Of a stretch of 64,000 nucleotides of DNA, positions 25,166-37,318 are shown piece by piece; position 1 is the first letter of the stretch, and each line of letters opens with the position of its first letter. The stretch lies in NCBI RefSeq assembly GCF_964355755.1, contig NC_092680.1, positions 6,051,001-6,115,000 of the forward strand, in the 5' to 3' direction. The notes beneath the pieces are model-generated. The model saw only the letters and a program-made list of their open reading frames with translations, made no database searches and was not told the DNA's origin. The position numbers were made by a program, and so were the translations under genes. The DNA is from Antedon mediterranea (taxonomy: Eukaryota > Echinodermata > Crinoidea > Comatulida > Antedonidae).

Positions 25166-26648
25166 ATGATATCAAATGATGACATAGATATAAAAAAAAA
25201 CTGATGACAAATCGAAACGATTGATAATAAATTCATGGTACATTTGATACATAAACCGCCTTATGGATTAACACGCATGCTGAATTCCATATCTGGGAAT
25301 TCTCACAGGTGATGTAAACCTATAAATAATACATCGACGCAGTCTGGACATGAATTATACGTTGAATTTCTACAGCTCGTTCCTAAGCTATAACCATCGT
25401 AAATTGAGGGAAATAAACACGGCTATCGAGTACGGGCATGGATATCATAGTTTATGTTACATCACATGAGTTACATGATGACGTGGGGGCCGAGTTGGAT
25501 CGATTTCATGTAGCGTTACATGTTGATTTCGTGCCGATAGGACGTGTGGTCAACGCATGTCGAGGTTTCTAAAAATACCAAAATCTTACTTTACATGTAG
25601 GCCTAGAACTTCATTAATAGTATCGAACGAGATACTAGGTCTATAGGTTGAAAGATTTTGGCCATATTTTTGACGGAGTTTAGTGTTTAGATTTTAATAC
25701 ATTTTCACACATGCAGAAAAAAATACGAAAATGTATGGTGATCAGCATATTGATAATCTGTTGTGTATGTCATTATTTATTTTGTTTATCGGGAAACTCT
25801 TTTTAAAATAACGATTAACAATTACGTAACTTAGTGTACAGAAATAATAAGTTTTCTTTTGTGCAGGATTCGAACCAATGACTGTTTTTTTGTTTTGGCA
25901 AGTTAAATGTTTAGGAACCTTTAATGCATAATAAATGGTTGAATAAGGCTTTTCACTGTATATGCCTTGAAAGACCGTAGTATAGTGTATGTTTAATGTA
26001 TTCTGAAGCACGCTCGTCGTATAGAAGTAGGCCATAGGGCCCACGACAATCTTTGGAATAATAACAGTAACAAAAAACGTGATATTCTACCGTATCGGTG
26101 ACAGTGACCGAGATTCCAGTTGATGAAGAAACTCTGGCTGACCTGGCAAGTGATCGACTAACAGTGAAAGCAATAATTAAGAGCGAGATAACTAGTATAT
26201 TAATGCCAGCTAAAATTAGCATTATTTGTGATTGCATGCATATAGTGAAATCAAGATTAGTTTAATTGAGCGTGGATGATATTAGTATAGGCCTACTAAT
26301 AACGATCATCAGAACCAGAGGTTTGTTATGAATCCAGTTTTAAAAGTTGATTTTTATGACTTTATAACATATTGATAATTCCGATAACTCTTTCCCCCTC
26401 TCCCCTTCTTTTAGCCTAAATCTAACGCGTTAAATAGGTTGATGTGGCAGTTTCCTGCACCTATAAAGGTCAACTCAACCAGCGTCGTACGACAAGTCGT
26501 CTCGTCGAGAGAAATTAAACGCGATATTACGCGACCTAAAAACTACGTTATCTTACAAGACGTCTCGTCGGGATTCAACTCAGACAGCACCGACGAGTCA
26601 AGACGTTTCGTTGGGAATCGTCGTATGAAGCTGTCTGATATACAGCTA
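25166..26648. other. Spacer with unassigned open frames
   Basis: A minus-strand frame at 25953-26237 begins with a hydrophobic segment (MLILAGINILVISLLIIAF) followed by a Ser/Arg/Thr-rich stretch, so it could be a signal-anchor exon, but there is no homology I recognise. A box-B-like GGATTCGAACC at about 25866 may be a tRNA-like relic. The 26.44-26.64 kb patch is rich in CGTCTCGTCG-type motifs and probably belongs to the MITE to its right. Confidence 0.3.
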
Positions 26649-26889
26649 CAGCGTTTCCATTAAAATCGCTACACGCGCAGATGTCACCGACGCAATCGGG
26701 AAGGCTCCCCGATTCATCGCAGTCAAATCGGCAAAGTTCAACCATGTTCAACTTTGCCGATTTTGTCGGCGATGAATCGTATACGCGTACCAAAGAATAT
26801 TTAGCGCTCGATCGCGTACTAGATCCCCGATAAATTCTAGCGTTTCCATAGAATCGCTACGCTCTGTCGTGTAGCGATTTTATGGAAAC
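26649..26889. mobile_element. Foldback MITE, GTTTCCATAAAATCGCTACAC family
   Basis: A left end GCGTTTCCATTAAAATCGCT is mirrored at the right by GTGTAGCGATTTTATGGAAA. Inside is a strong hairpin at 26710-26779, whose outer arms CGATTCATCGC and GCGATGAATCG enclose AAATCGGCAAAGTT and its inverse. A third partial copy of the end, GTTTCCATAGAATCGCTAC, lies at about 26842 and forms its own hairpin with the right end. The open frames here arise from these palindromes. The left boundary may extend further into 26.44 kb. Confidence 0.75.
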
Positions 26890-28130
26890 CAGGCTTTAGT
26901 GGCAGCTAGCGGTCGGGAAGCATTTGGGTGAACTGGATGTGCTTCTAAAACTAGCTTCAAAAGTAGCTTTAGCAGAATTAGAAGCGCTTTATTTATCATA
27001 CAATGTAGGTCTACTTTTAACCGCACGTGCACGCTTCCACGTATTAACCAAACGTAACGATGTTACGTCACATTTTTATCCACCGATATTGTGCTCATTT
27101 TTTTTTACCATTTACTTATTAAGAAGTCGTATATTTTATGACCTTTTAGAATGATACAACATAAATGTCAACTTAGTTATGCAATACAAGTCTAACGCGT
27201 GCAACTGATGATGACGCGTGTAATGGCGCGTTTGACGCAAACCTGTGACGTAATGATAATAGTCATAATACATTCCGCAAAACAACGTAATATTTGTTCT
27301 GTATTTTAAACAGTGTAAACGATATTAACAAATCAATTTCCACTCGTCCCTAACTTTGAATGAAATGAAATTGTATAAATTTTACTTTCATATTTGTTTG
27401 TATCATTCCGGGTCTTCTGCTGACTCCGAAATTACTGTAATATTGCTTTTTCCTGAAAATGTCTTTGTTAAATATATGAATTAAAATACAGTAGAAGGCA
27501 CCTTCTAGACAAGTGTAGAGGTGTGCGGAGGTGTCCCTTGAATAAAAAGGATTGACCGTAGGCCTATTTCTTCTCCTCGTTTATTTCACGTGAGCGTGTC
27601 CCTCCCAAAGGAAGGGTCTACCATACCTATAATAGGTCTCGTTCCACTCTAATGAGGCACGAAGAGGACTTTATCCGCCTTTTCTCTTTTGATGTATATT
27701 TAAGCCTACATAACTTGTTATACGACTATTTTTGCGTTTACTTTTTAATTTCAATTGAGCAAAGATGTCGGATTATTTACTTTAAACATTCTATCCACAG
27801 TTCAATTATCATACTTCTTCTAATTGATGCAGTTAATACATGAAATACAGACATGTGTGTCATAAGTATGCTAATTATAATAATATAAAACGATTTTGTT
27901 TTTAAATTTCAATTTGGATGAATTAATTCAATAGATTTTAATTCTTCTTCTTTTTTCTCTATTTTAATTAATCAATTTATACTGTTTTAATTAAAATATT
28001 TATTATAATAATAGCACCGGAATTAATTTGTTTGTCAACACCAATGTGTGTGTGGTATTTTTTAATCATGCATCTGTATAATTTAAGCATATCCTGTTCG
28101 AATTGTGTTCGGTTCTCGTTTCCAAACTTC
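26890..28130. other. Spacer, no gene recognised
   Basis: Contains an unassigned plus-strand frame (26924-27154) that starts with a leucine-rich heptad-like stretch but lacks recognisable homology or splice context. The rest is AT-rich. Confidence 0.35.
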
Positions 28131-28348
28131 GTAACTGATAAAACCCGATTACTCATTCTGAACTGAACAAACACGACTACTTATATGTATGATACCGAAC
28201 AAACACGATTATTAATTAAAGACCGAAAAAAATCGATTTTTTATTCAGAACCGAACAAATTCGATTACGTATTCGAAACCGAGCAAACCCGATTACTTAT
28301 TTGAAACCGAACAAACCCGATTACTTATTCGGAACCGAACAAACCTGT
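28131..28348 (+). repeat. ~28-bp minisatellite, seven to eight copies
   Basis: Units built on AACCGAACAAACCCGATTAC plus TTATTCGG repeat head to tail. The left copies are degraded and the last three nearly identical. The CGAACAAA core is the reverse complement of the TTTGTTCG core of the 24-25 kb array, although the remaining sequence differs. Confidence 0.85.
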
Positions 28349-29205
28349 GAAAGGTCGATTATGTTATTATTTGAGGTAGACGTACCTATCTGTAATATGT
28401 AATAGTAAACTCATCATTATCCGCCAGCTGAATGACAAGCTATGCTCCTTGTCCAGAACTATCGAATCCCCGATTAGTTTATACGTGATCTGAACATGTT
28501 ACCCGTCAGAACAACACCTTTGTAACAGCCTAACGCGATGTGATTCGTAAACCACCCGACAAGCGTGTAACTATGAACCCCGCTATGAACCTAGTCAGAC
28601 TCCTGAATGTTCACGATTAACTAAACTACCTGCATCAAACGGAATAAACTGCTTAACAGTACGCATCCTCCTACTATAATTTATCAACCAAGCCTCCGTG
28701 GTGGTTAAATAAAGTTGAATTAAATTGCAATGAAATCCTTAATCTAGCCTAATACTAAATTTAATTTCTGCTGTAATATTATGGAAGTCACATCATTTTC
28801 GATGATAGTTGTTTTTTTCTTTAACCCTTTTAAACACTCCGTTTCTATTGTGTTTGCTTGTTTTGTGATTGTAAAGTTTCCAAAGGTATTATCCATAGGA
28901 CAGAAAAAGAGGGAATTATTTGTAAATATAAACTACAATTTCTGTATATTGTATATATTGCCTAATATTTTAATAGGCCTAGACCTATGTGTTTTGTTTT
29001 AATTAGACCTAACATTGCCATGTATGTACACTTCTTCGCTAAATCGCTGCATGGCCTACTTTTAAGATTTAAAAGTCTGAGCTTGTGGTCTACGAATGAC
29101 TTTAGGTTTACATAGCTAATTACTATATATTGTTTTTGTTATTAAGTGTTTTCATTTATATTGTTGGGAATGTATACCATGAACTTGTTAGGAAGTTGTG
29201 TATAC
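28349..29205. other. Spacer, nothing recognised
   Basis: No conserved coding sequence or repeat family was seen. Short hydrophobic frames result from T-rich composition. Confidence 0.4.
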
Positions 29206-29440
29206 ATGACGCGTCAATCGGTTATACTGAGTTTTTCATCAAGCCCAAACTCGTTTCAATCCCGTCAGATGACCAGGAACGGGTTGGATTCGGTTATAAC
29301 CTGTACTGAGTTTTCACCAAGCCCAAACGCGTTTCATTCGCGTCAGATGACTAGGAACGAGCTTGATTTGGTTATGAGTTTTTCACCAAGATCTAACGCG
29401 TTTCAATCGCGTCAGATGACCAGGAACAGGTTGGATTTAT
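29206..29440 (+). repeat. Three-copy tandem repeat, open in one frame
   Basis: Three units (two of about 80-90 bp and one shorter) share TCACCAAGCCCAAAC, GCGTCAGATGACCAGGAAC and GGTTGGATTCGGTTAT. One frame stays open through all three and would give repeated FQSRQMTRN blocks within a 98-residue frame (29146-29442). No start context, splice sites or known domain supports translation, so I treat it as a minisatellite. Confidence 0.75.
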
Positions 29441-32323
29441 GATGTTGTAAATGAATATTGCCGTTCATCCCAGATTAAAATGATTCATCTATTTGTGGAG
29501 TTCAGTTGACAAATTACTCATTTGTGAAGACTGAAATGAATCAAACTCATAGTTAATTTATGAACGATTGCGCCAGGCTATTTAATATCTTAATATTTCT
29601 TGGTGAAATCGGGACTTTTGATTGTAGTAGCTGTGAGTACTATAGCATAAATGACATTATATACGGAATAGTTACGGTACCGTATTAATGATGTTCAACT
29701 ATGTTACTGTAAAGCTATATTTTAACATGTATCTATAGAATCATCTACTGGTATTAACTAGTTAGCTAGGCCAACAGATAAACAAATTAACAGCGATTAT
29801 AAAAAATATTGCAGAAAATGCAGAATATTCGTTAACGATAAAAACAATTAAACGGTAGGCCTATAGTATAAATGATAAAGTTAATGCCATGAAATTTATA
29901 TATAAAAATATTATTTATATTTTTACATTAATAATATTGAACCACCCATTGATATACTGGAAATTAAGTAATTATCTCATAAACGGTGGTGATGAGGAGA
30001 TCTGTGAAAAAAAGCTGCTGCCCCAACGAGAAACTCCAAATCGCTAAGTTATTAATTTCATTGGGTCTTATTTTTTGTTTATTATTTTTAGATAATATTG
30101 TTAATAATGATAAATAATGGTTTTATTCAGTAATTTATATCGCTATATTTTATATCATTCATATTTCTATGAATTAACGAAATTATTAAGATGTCCCATA
30201 TATTTGGTTTTTTTTCCAATTTAATTCCAAGTTCGTATAATTATTAAGCGATACATCTGCCGATGTGCGGGCATTTTCCTTCTCACTAATGTTCACACCA
30301 CTGATACAGATAATAGATCTCTCTGTAAAAAACTCCGTTATTTTTTTTAAATTGCTAAACCATATGTGATGTTGATGGACATTATTCTTTGTGCTTGTAT
30401 CATCTATTGTCCTGAGAGTAATTGATCGTTCGTGTTTTTGACGGTGCGCGTTCTTTCGCTCATACAAAATGGAGAGAAGCGCGTGTGGCCCCAGAATATG
30501 AAATGGACGTCGCGGGACTTATTGCGAGAAGCCGCATTCACGTTCGTGATTGCCTGCTAGAAAAAAAAATCGTGTTTAGGCTACGTACTGTATGTAATGG
30601 TTTTGGAATAAATTTTATCGAATATAATAGTTCAGAAACATGAGTAAACATACTCCAAATAATAGGAGATTTGGATCAGATAATTGGGAATGACAATAAT
30701 TCGAAAGCAGACAATTCGTTATAGGCCTATGGTTTTACACAAAAAAAATCAGAAAAATTCTAATTGTCATTTTAAAACAAGGCATATGCAGTTCTTATCT
30801 GTGTTTACAGTAAAATATTCACATCATAATTTCATAATTTCCCTGCACAGTCGTATCTTCCCCTGACTTCTGTTTTGTCTGTTCTTTGATGTTTTGTGTA
30901 ATTTGATTTTTATTGTTGATGGATATGATATATTTTCATTTAAGTATTAAGTATATATTTTTATATAATTCAACCCAAAAGTTGAAATAAAAGTATTTTA
31001 TTGTTATCGTTTATCGTTATATACTCGTTGATTTGTTTAAATAAATATTTGGAATATGAGTGTAGGCCTATAATCATCTAAAAATGGTTGATTTCTAGTA
31101 ATTGTGAAAATAAAACATACCTCACACTTCCGTTAATAATAATAATATATGTTTGAAACAATAGATGCTCAATGTAGGCCTATTTCAATTTGTTTATTGT
31201 TTGCGGAATTGTTAAAGATGATGTGGAGGGATTAACCCGCAATTCTCGTCTCGCGTTTTTTCAATGCATAAACACACGATCGCTGTATCGATTGTTTTAG
31301 GTAATCATTCAAAGTTAAGTATATTATGTTTTATATTTCTGAAAATCTGCATTGGATTATTCATTCGGTATACAAATAATAATCACACATTAATCTCAGA
31401 GTAAACAGTTATTTACAAGTAAACAAACATGCAATTATTTATTCATACTACTTATTCACATTCGACAGCGGAAAACCTGCTACTAAAAAAAAATGGATTA
31501 CACATAGGCATATATAAAACAATTATTAGAAAATGTTTTAAAACTGTTAACAATATCATGAACAGGAACAGCGAAAAAAAGCAATATTAAGAGAGGAAAA
31601 TAGAGCTTAAATGAAAAATCTTTTTCTTCCCTTATGATGCAAAGTATAAACTATGAACTAAAATTGTATAGGCCTACAGATGTTAAAAATCTTAGCGTAC
31701 CGTATTTCATGTATAAAAAATATCAACAGATGAATGAATGAATAAATAAAAGTGGTGGTAAACCACAAAGGAGAAAAAAAAGTATAAACTATATTAAATG
31801 AATAGTTATATATAAGTATTTGTATCTGCACGAAATGCCTTTAACTAGAACCGTTTAGAATAAATGTATATGATAAACGTGTATTAGTTGTGTTTGTACA
31901 GATGAGAGTACAACATTCCTATGAATAAAACATTCTACACACTTTGTGACTTGCGCATGCATAACTTAATATCATTCGTCTTATACAAACGTGATTGCAC
32001 TAAAATATTGCTTGATTAAACAAACTGGTATGGAGCGATGAATAACATCACATCGCATTAATAAATGAAACATGTAACAAATCTATACAGCCTATATATA
32101 TATATTTCAGCATATAAGTAATTTTAAATAATTTTTACACAGGTTTGATTACCGTACTTAAAATTATCGACACATGGTATTTAACATACTTTCTTATAGT
32201 GAAAGCTTAATTAGAATAATATATTTCAATTCTATTTTTAAAATTTTATTTTAAAAAAGGTTCGAAATTAGGCCTATATTTATTATTTGATATCTTTATC
32301 GTATCGAATAGACAGTCGTCTAT
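29441..32323. other. Spacer, no gene recognised
   Basis: AT-rich with several TAGGCCTA sites. Overlapping unassigned frames at 30186-30467 (minus) and 30422-30643 (plus) share a GC-richer patch without recognisable homology. Confidence 0.35.
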
Positions 32324-32330
32324 ATGCCGT

Positions 32331-32594
32331 AACTCTCATCTCGATGTATATGAACACCATCTTGATGCATCGGTCCTCATTTCGAGGGACTTCAAATGAA
32401 ACACGATATCCAGGGACTCGATGTTGTACATTTCCAGGGACTTTAAATAAAATATCCAGGGTCCTCATTGTTCACCCAGGTCCTTATAACCCTGGATTTG
32501 CATCTCCCTGGACGCCATCTAAGGACCCTGGATTCTTTAGCGTGGACCCTGGATATTATAGCGAGAATACTGGATTCTAAAGCGAGGTCCCTGG
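32331..32594. repeat. Inverted CCAGGG/CCCTGG minisatellite, possible small foldback element
   Basis: The left half carries spaced TCCAGGGACT/ATCCAGGGTCC motifs. The right half carries their inverse (GGACCCTGGAT, TCCCTGGA) at about 26-bp spacing, so the two halves can pair. The whole is flanked by the direct repeat ATGCCGT (32324-32330 and 32595-32601). The extreme ends are not good inverted repeats, so mobility is only suggested. Open frames on both strands are by-products. Confidence 0.5.
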
Positions 32595-32601
32595 ATGCCG
32601 T

Positions 32602-33301
32602 TTCAATCAAATCCATGCAGGTTATTTTTTTTGTGACTATAATTGTCAATAGGTGCTCTACTCTCTACCTCTCTGTGGATGCATTATAGTCTCCTGGGGT
32701 GCATGGTATTGGTAAAGAGCGATTTGAGAAAAAAAAATAAAAAGATAATTTTCACGTAGACAATAGTGTCTATTATTACTGTAGTTACAAAAAGGTTTAT
32801 TTTGACCCGAAGAGTTGAGATTATACTTATTTTTTTTCTAATTCAATTTTTTTTTAACTACCAAAAATTTAATTAAGTGTTCTGTAGCCTACAGAGAGCC
32901 TAATCATGCAATATTTCCTTGTAAAACAGTTTGAAGATTGAGAGGGCGTAGTTCATTTTATAGTCAACATGATCGACAATGTCTTCTAATGTATATTAAT
33001 ATCAAGACCGGCAAACTACATATTCAAATGCCGTATACATAATACAAACTCTACTTTGCTTTTTTTTTTAAAGCATCATAACAAAATAAATAGAAATTGC
33101 TACCGTACCGTAAATAGGGAGACGTACAGTACATGGTGCTAATCGGCCTATTAATTCGAACTGAAACATTTTTTCTACCTAGTAAGTAATCTTTCAAACA
33201 AAAATTAATATAATAAAAATGATAAAAGTGAGTAGATTTTACTAGTTTACTATTATTGTTAAATCTAGACAAATTGGTATAAAATATAGCATTAAAACGA
33301 T
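32602..33301. other. AT-rich spacer
   Basis: Nothing recognised between the two foldback structures. Confidence 0.4.
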
Positions 33302-33309
33302 ATCATGAC

Positions 33310-35144
33310 GGTTCTAGGACACCTACCCCCTAGACAGTTACCCCCCGGATATTTACCACCCGGACAACTACCCCCTTAGGACAACTACCCCCCGGACAAC
33401 TACCCCCCGGACAACTACCCCCTTAGGAAAACTACCCCCTTAGGATAACAACCCCCCCGGACAACTACCCCCCGGACAACCACCCCCTTAGGACAACTAC
33501 CCCCCGGTCAACTACCCCCCGGCAAACTACCCCCCGGTCAACTACCCCCCCCCCCCCCAATCTATAAGTAGACAAATATATAGGACCGGTTTCTGTAAAA
33601 ATGAAATCATCAGTTTTTAACGGGTGTTTTGAAACTAGAGACCCGAGACCAGAGACCTGACACGAGACCCAATACGTATATTAGGGTCTCCCTTTTCGTA
33701 TAGTTGGGTCTCCCTTTTCGTATAGTGGGGTCTCCCTTTTCGTACGTGGGTTTCCCTTTTCGTATATTTAAGTCTCCCTTTTCGTATTGGGTCTCGGGTC
33801 TCTGGTCTCTGGTCTCGGGTCTCTAGTTTCGAAACACCCGTTTTTAACCGATTATTCTGTTTAACAGCACGCTAGACCCTAGATGTGCTAGATTTAAAGT
33901 ACCGTATTTATTGAAAAAACGGCCTGGGTTGTTTATTGTTTAGGTGGTTTTTAGGTGGACATTTATTGGAAGAAAGTTGTTTATTCAATGGGAGGGGTAT
34001 AATCTAATGGAAATAGACGCCGATTATTCCATATGATGTGTCATGGGAGTGACATGGTCACCGTTTATTTGAGGGGAATTTATTTAAAGATCGCCGTTTA
34101 TTCGGTGAGTGAACATTGAGGTCAAATATCAAAACTGATATTATTCTTCAAGTGTACAAAAATACAAATGACAAATTTGAGACAAAAATTAATTCTTTTA
34201 AGACCAGTGGTTATCGAAGCATTGTCCTGACGCAAAAATTATTATTATTATTAGCGAACCCAGTCTTTACAGTAAATACAGGGAGTACTATATAATACGT
34301 TCGACTATCCTATGATCATGTGTGACAATCTTCAGTTTATACCAGGCTATATTTATGTTCAATCTTTTACTTTTGTTTACAATAATGAATAGTAATTCGT
34401 CAAAGTAACGAATTAAAATATAGTTACTAATTCCTATTATACACTGTTGCAGAGTCAGGTTGTTGAATGGCCTGGGTGGTAGTTGTCCATCCGGGGGATA
34501 GTTGTTCTAAAGGGATAGTTTTCTGGGTGGTAGTTGTCCAGGGGTTAGTTGTCCTACGGAGGTAGTTGTCCTAAAAGATTATTTGCCCTCGGAGTAATGT
34601 CCAGGTCCAGGAGGTAGTTGTCCTACGGGGAGTATTGTGTCAGAGGCAGCTGTCCGCGGGGTAATTACCCGGGGGGGGGGGGGGGGGATGTAATTCTCCG
34701 GGGTTAATTGTCAAGGGGTAATTGTTCAGGGGTAATTGTTCCTAGGAGGTAATTGTCCAGGGGTAGTTGTCCAGGGGTTAGTTGTCCTAAAAGATTATTT
34801 GCCCTCGGAGTATTGTCCAGGAAGTAGTTGTCCTACGGGGAGTATTGTGTCAGAGGTAGTTGTCCGCGGGGTAATTACCCGGGGGGGGGGGGGGGTAATT
34901 GTCCGGGGGTAATTGTCCGGGGGTAATTGTTCCTAGGGGGTAATTGTCCGGGGGGTAGTTGTCCAGGGGGTAGTCGTCCTAAGGGGATAGTTGTCCTAAG
35001 GGGGTAGTTGTCCGGGGGGTATTTGTCCGGGGGGTAGTTGTCCTAAAGGGGTAGTTGTCCTAAGGGGGTAGTGGTCCAGGTGGTGGTTGTCCGGGGGGTA
35101 GTTTTCCGGGGGGTAAATGTCCAGGGGGTGAATATCCGGATACG
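33310..35144. mobile_element. TU-like foldback transposon (1.8 kb) with subrepeat arms
   Basis: Both arms consist of ~15-18-bp tandem subrepeats: GGACAACTACCCCC on the left (33310-33560) and its reverse complement GGGGGTAGTTGTCC on the right (about 34480-35144). They are therefore long terminal inverted repeats made of minisatellite. The identical octamer ATCATGAC flanks the element directly on both sides (33302-33309 and 35145-35152), as an 8-bp target duplication would. Sea urchin TU elements have the same architecture: long inverted ends, an outer domain of ~15-bp repeats and an 8-bp duplication (from memory). The right arm holds a higher-order duplication (34534-34687 and 34776-34895). 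Homopolymer runs (C14 at 33545-33558, G17 at 34671-34687, G15 at 34881-34895) mark slippage. No transposase frame is present. Confidence 0.82.
33622..33839. mobile_element. 218-bp MITE nested in the foldback element
   Basis: Inverted ends start GGGTGTTTTGAAACTAGAGA on the left and mirror as TCTAGTTTCGAAACACCC on the right. Pairing continues about 55 bp through GACCCGAGACCAGAGACC and its inverse. The centre holds five copies of a ~22-bp GGTCTCCCTTTTCGTATA repeat. The nonamer GTTTTTAAC occurs directly on both sides (33613-33621 and 33840-33848), a probable 8-9-bp target duplication. It lies in the unique middle of the TU-like element, so it inserted after that element formed. Confidence 0.8.
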
Positions 35145-35152
35145 ATCATGAC

Positions 35153-36758
35153 ATCGAGGTAAAAAAAATCTCAGGTAGAGCCTATAGATAGAATAACGAT
35201 AGATATTTAAACCTTCTAAGTTGATGTTCGTTATTTTTAAGCAACAACAGCTGGTAATCAGCCCATTGGGTAGATCCAATAATCGTAGTCTCGTAACAAA
35301 AATAATATATATTTACATGGGTTTACATAACTATAGCGTCATCAGGGATCTTCTGAACCGGAAGTCAAAGTTGTACACAGTAGCAGACAATAAATTGTAA
35401 ATATTTTAAGAACTAGTAAACCGATACTTACTTTTGACGTCTGATCATACAATAACACATTTATTTTTTAAAAGAAATATCTTGGAAACAGAATATGATA
35501 CCAATATAATGATACAATACCAAGCAAGGCTAAAAAACTAGTGATATTTACGTATTTCAGCACAATTTTAACTTTTAATGTCAGTTATATTGTGTTTTTA
35601 TTTTATGACGAAGGACTGTCTTTAATAGGATGTAGTAGTTGAATCCTCATACATAAATTTGTATCTAAAAAAGAAAATTTACCTAAAAAACAAATTATAA
35701 ATCGGCTAACCGTGACACTATTGCGTTTTCATTTATAAAATGTTGTGGAATAAAATGCCATTCCGCTGATGACGTAGTATACTTCCAGTATTATTTTCAT
35801 CGTCACTTTTTCTTTCAGGTGCGATTGGAAGTAAGTATCTAAACTGTATCTAGTAGCCTAAGCTGCATACGTATAAAATACATTCCAGTAGTATAATATA
35901 TCGCCAATTAAAACATTTATTTCAACTATCTAATTTTCATTTAACTTTCATGTCCATAAGTTCAACATGAAGACAGATAACATAGACATTTTATATGCAT
36001 CTGTACTAATGGAAACCTATAAAATAGCAGTCACGTTACATCTCAATTACAATTAAAATTCAAAATATCGTAAATTAATCATACGAATTGAAAATCGTCG
36101 TAGAAGAAACGATAGAGAGATAAAACAACTGATGAATTAAAAATCCCTACAGTGTAATGCATGTAACTACATCATTGAGAGCAGTTTTCAACGTGACATC
36201 ACATTTGGATGCGGTTTTTGTAACGGTAACTCAATGTTAGTACGTTTCTTGTACGTACATGATGACTCGAACGTGCCTATGGAATCACATCCATCACAAG
36301 ACCGTATATACAATAACATTGCACACTGGAATGCAATTCTAGGGTCATACATACTAACCAGGGAAGAAGGAGATGTTCAATACACTGCGAGATAGAGAGT
36401 ATCACACACCTCTCCCCATGAGGCTTAGTAACCCCACACTCCTTTCCAATGAGGCTTGTTACAACCGTCAAATGCAGGAACTGTCAGCCGACGTATAACA
36501 GGACACTTTCGGGAACTAACGAAATTTCACCTTATAAAAGTTTCCATAAAGAGTAGATATAGTGTTCTAAAACATTATTTTCTCTCCCTCGTTTCACGGA
36601 AAAGACGTCTTCTTGATTAGCGTTGTCCCCTGATAGAGGTGGCCAAAGAGAGGCTGGACTGTTACACTACTCTGCTATCTCTACATGGTGATAGTGGTGA
36701 TAATATAGATTTGAAAAATCCAAGGTGAGAATCCGTTATCAATCGTTTCACCTGAAAA
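35153..36758. other. Spacer, no gene recognised
   Basis: Contains an unassigned minus-strand frame (36277-36471) with several cysteines but no recognisable family. The composition is mixed and no repeat family was seen. Confidence 0.35.
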
Positions 36759-37318
36759 GCGCAACTCCACATTCGCACTATAAGATTATGCAGTCTCTTT
36801 AAACATGGAGGTAATTTTTTTCCTTCCATGATTTACTCCGGAACCGTTCACACTTACTTTACCTGGGTAAGTTGGTCCTCTAAGCTAACAAAGAACATCT
36901 TTTTTTCATAAATGCCTAAATATTATTTATAAACATGTATATTTTACCTTAATTTTAATTAATTGTTTATCAACACGGCAACTCCATATTCGCACTATAA
37001 GGTTATGTAGTCTCTTTAAACATGGAGGTAATTTGTTCCCTCCATGATTTAAATACGGACCCGTTCACACTTGCTATTTCCCCGGGTAAGTTGGTCCTCT
37101 AAGCTAACAAAGAACATCTTTTTTTCATAAATGCCTAAATATTATTTATAAACATGTATATTTTACCTTAATTTTAATTAATTGTTTATCAACACGGCAA
37201 CTCCATATTTGCACAAGGTTATGTAGTCTCTTTAAACAAGGAGCTAGTTTTTTCCCTCCATGATTTAAATACGGACCCGTTCATACTTGCTATTTCCCCG
37301 GGTAAGTTGGTCCTCCTA
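36759..37318 (+). repeat. 217-bp tandem repeat, 2.6 copies, with internal hairpin
   Basis: Copies at about 36759-36975, 36976-37193 and 37194-37318 (partial) share GCAACTCCATATTCGCACTA, TATGTAGTCTCTTTAAACA, GGGTAAGTTGGTCCTC and an AT-rich tail. Each has a CATGGAGG ... CCTCCATG hairpin, degraded in the third copy. A detached piece of the tail (ATGTATATTTTACCTTAATT and on) lies at 38580-38621, so part of the unit has dispersed. Confidence 0.9.

Noticed and set aside
25742-26237. Overlapping minus-strand frames, one with a hydrophobic N-terminus
   Set aside because: No homology I recognise, no clear splice sites, and overlapping in two frames.
29146-29442. 98-residue frame with repeated FQSRQMTRN
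   Set aside because: The frame follows a three-copy tandem repeat with no start context, splice sites or known domain.
30186-30643. Opposed open frames of 73-93 residues
   Set aside because: No recognised domain; both overlap the same GC-richer patch and at least one must be spurious.
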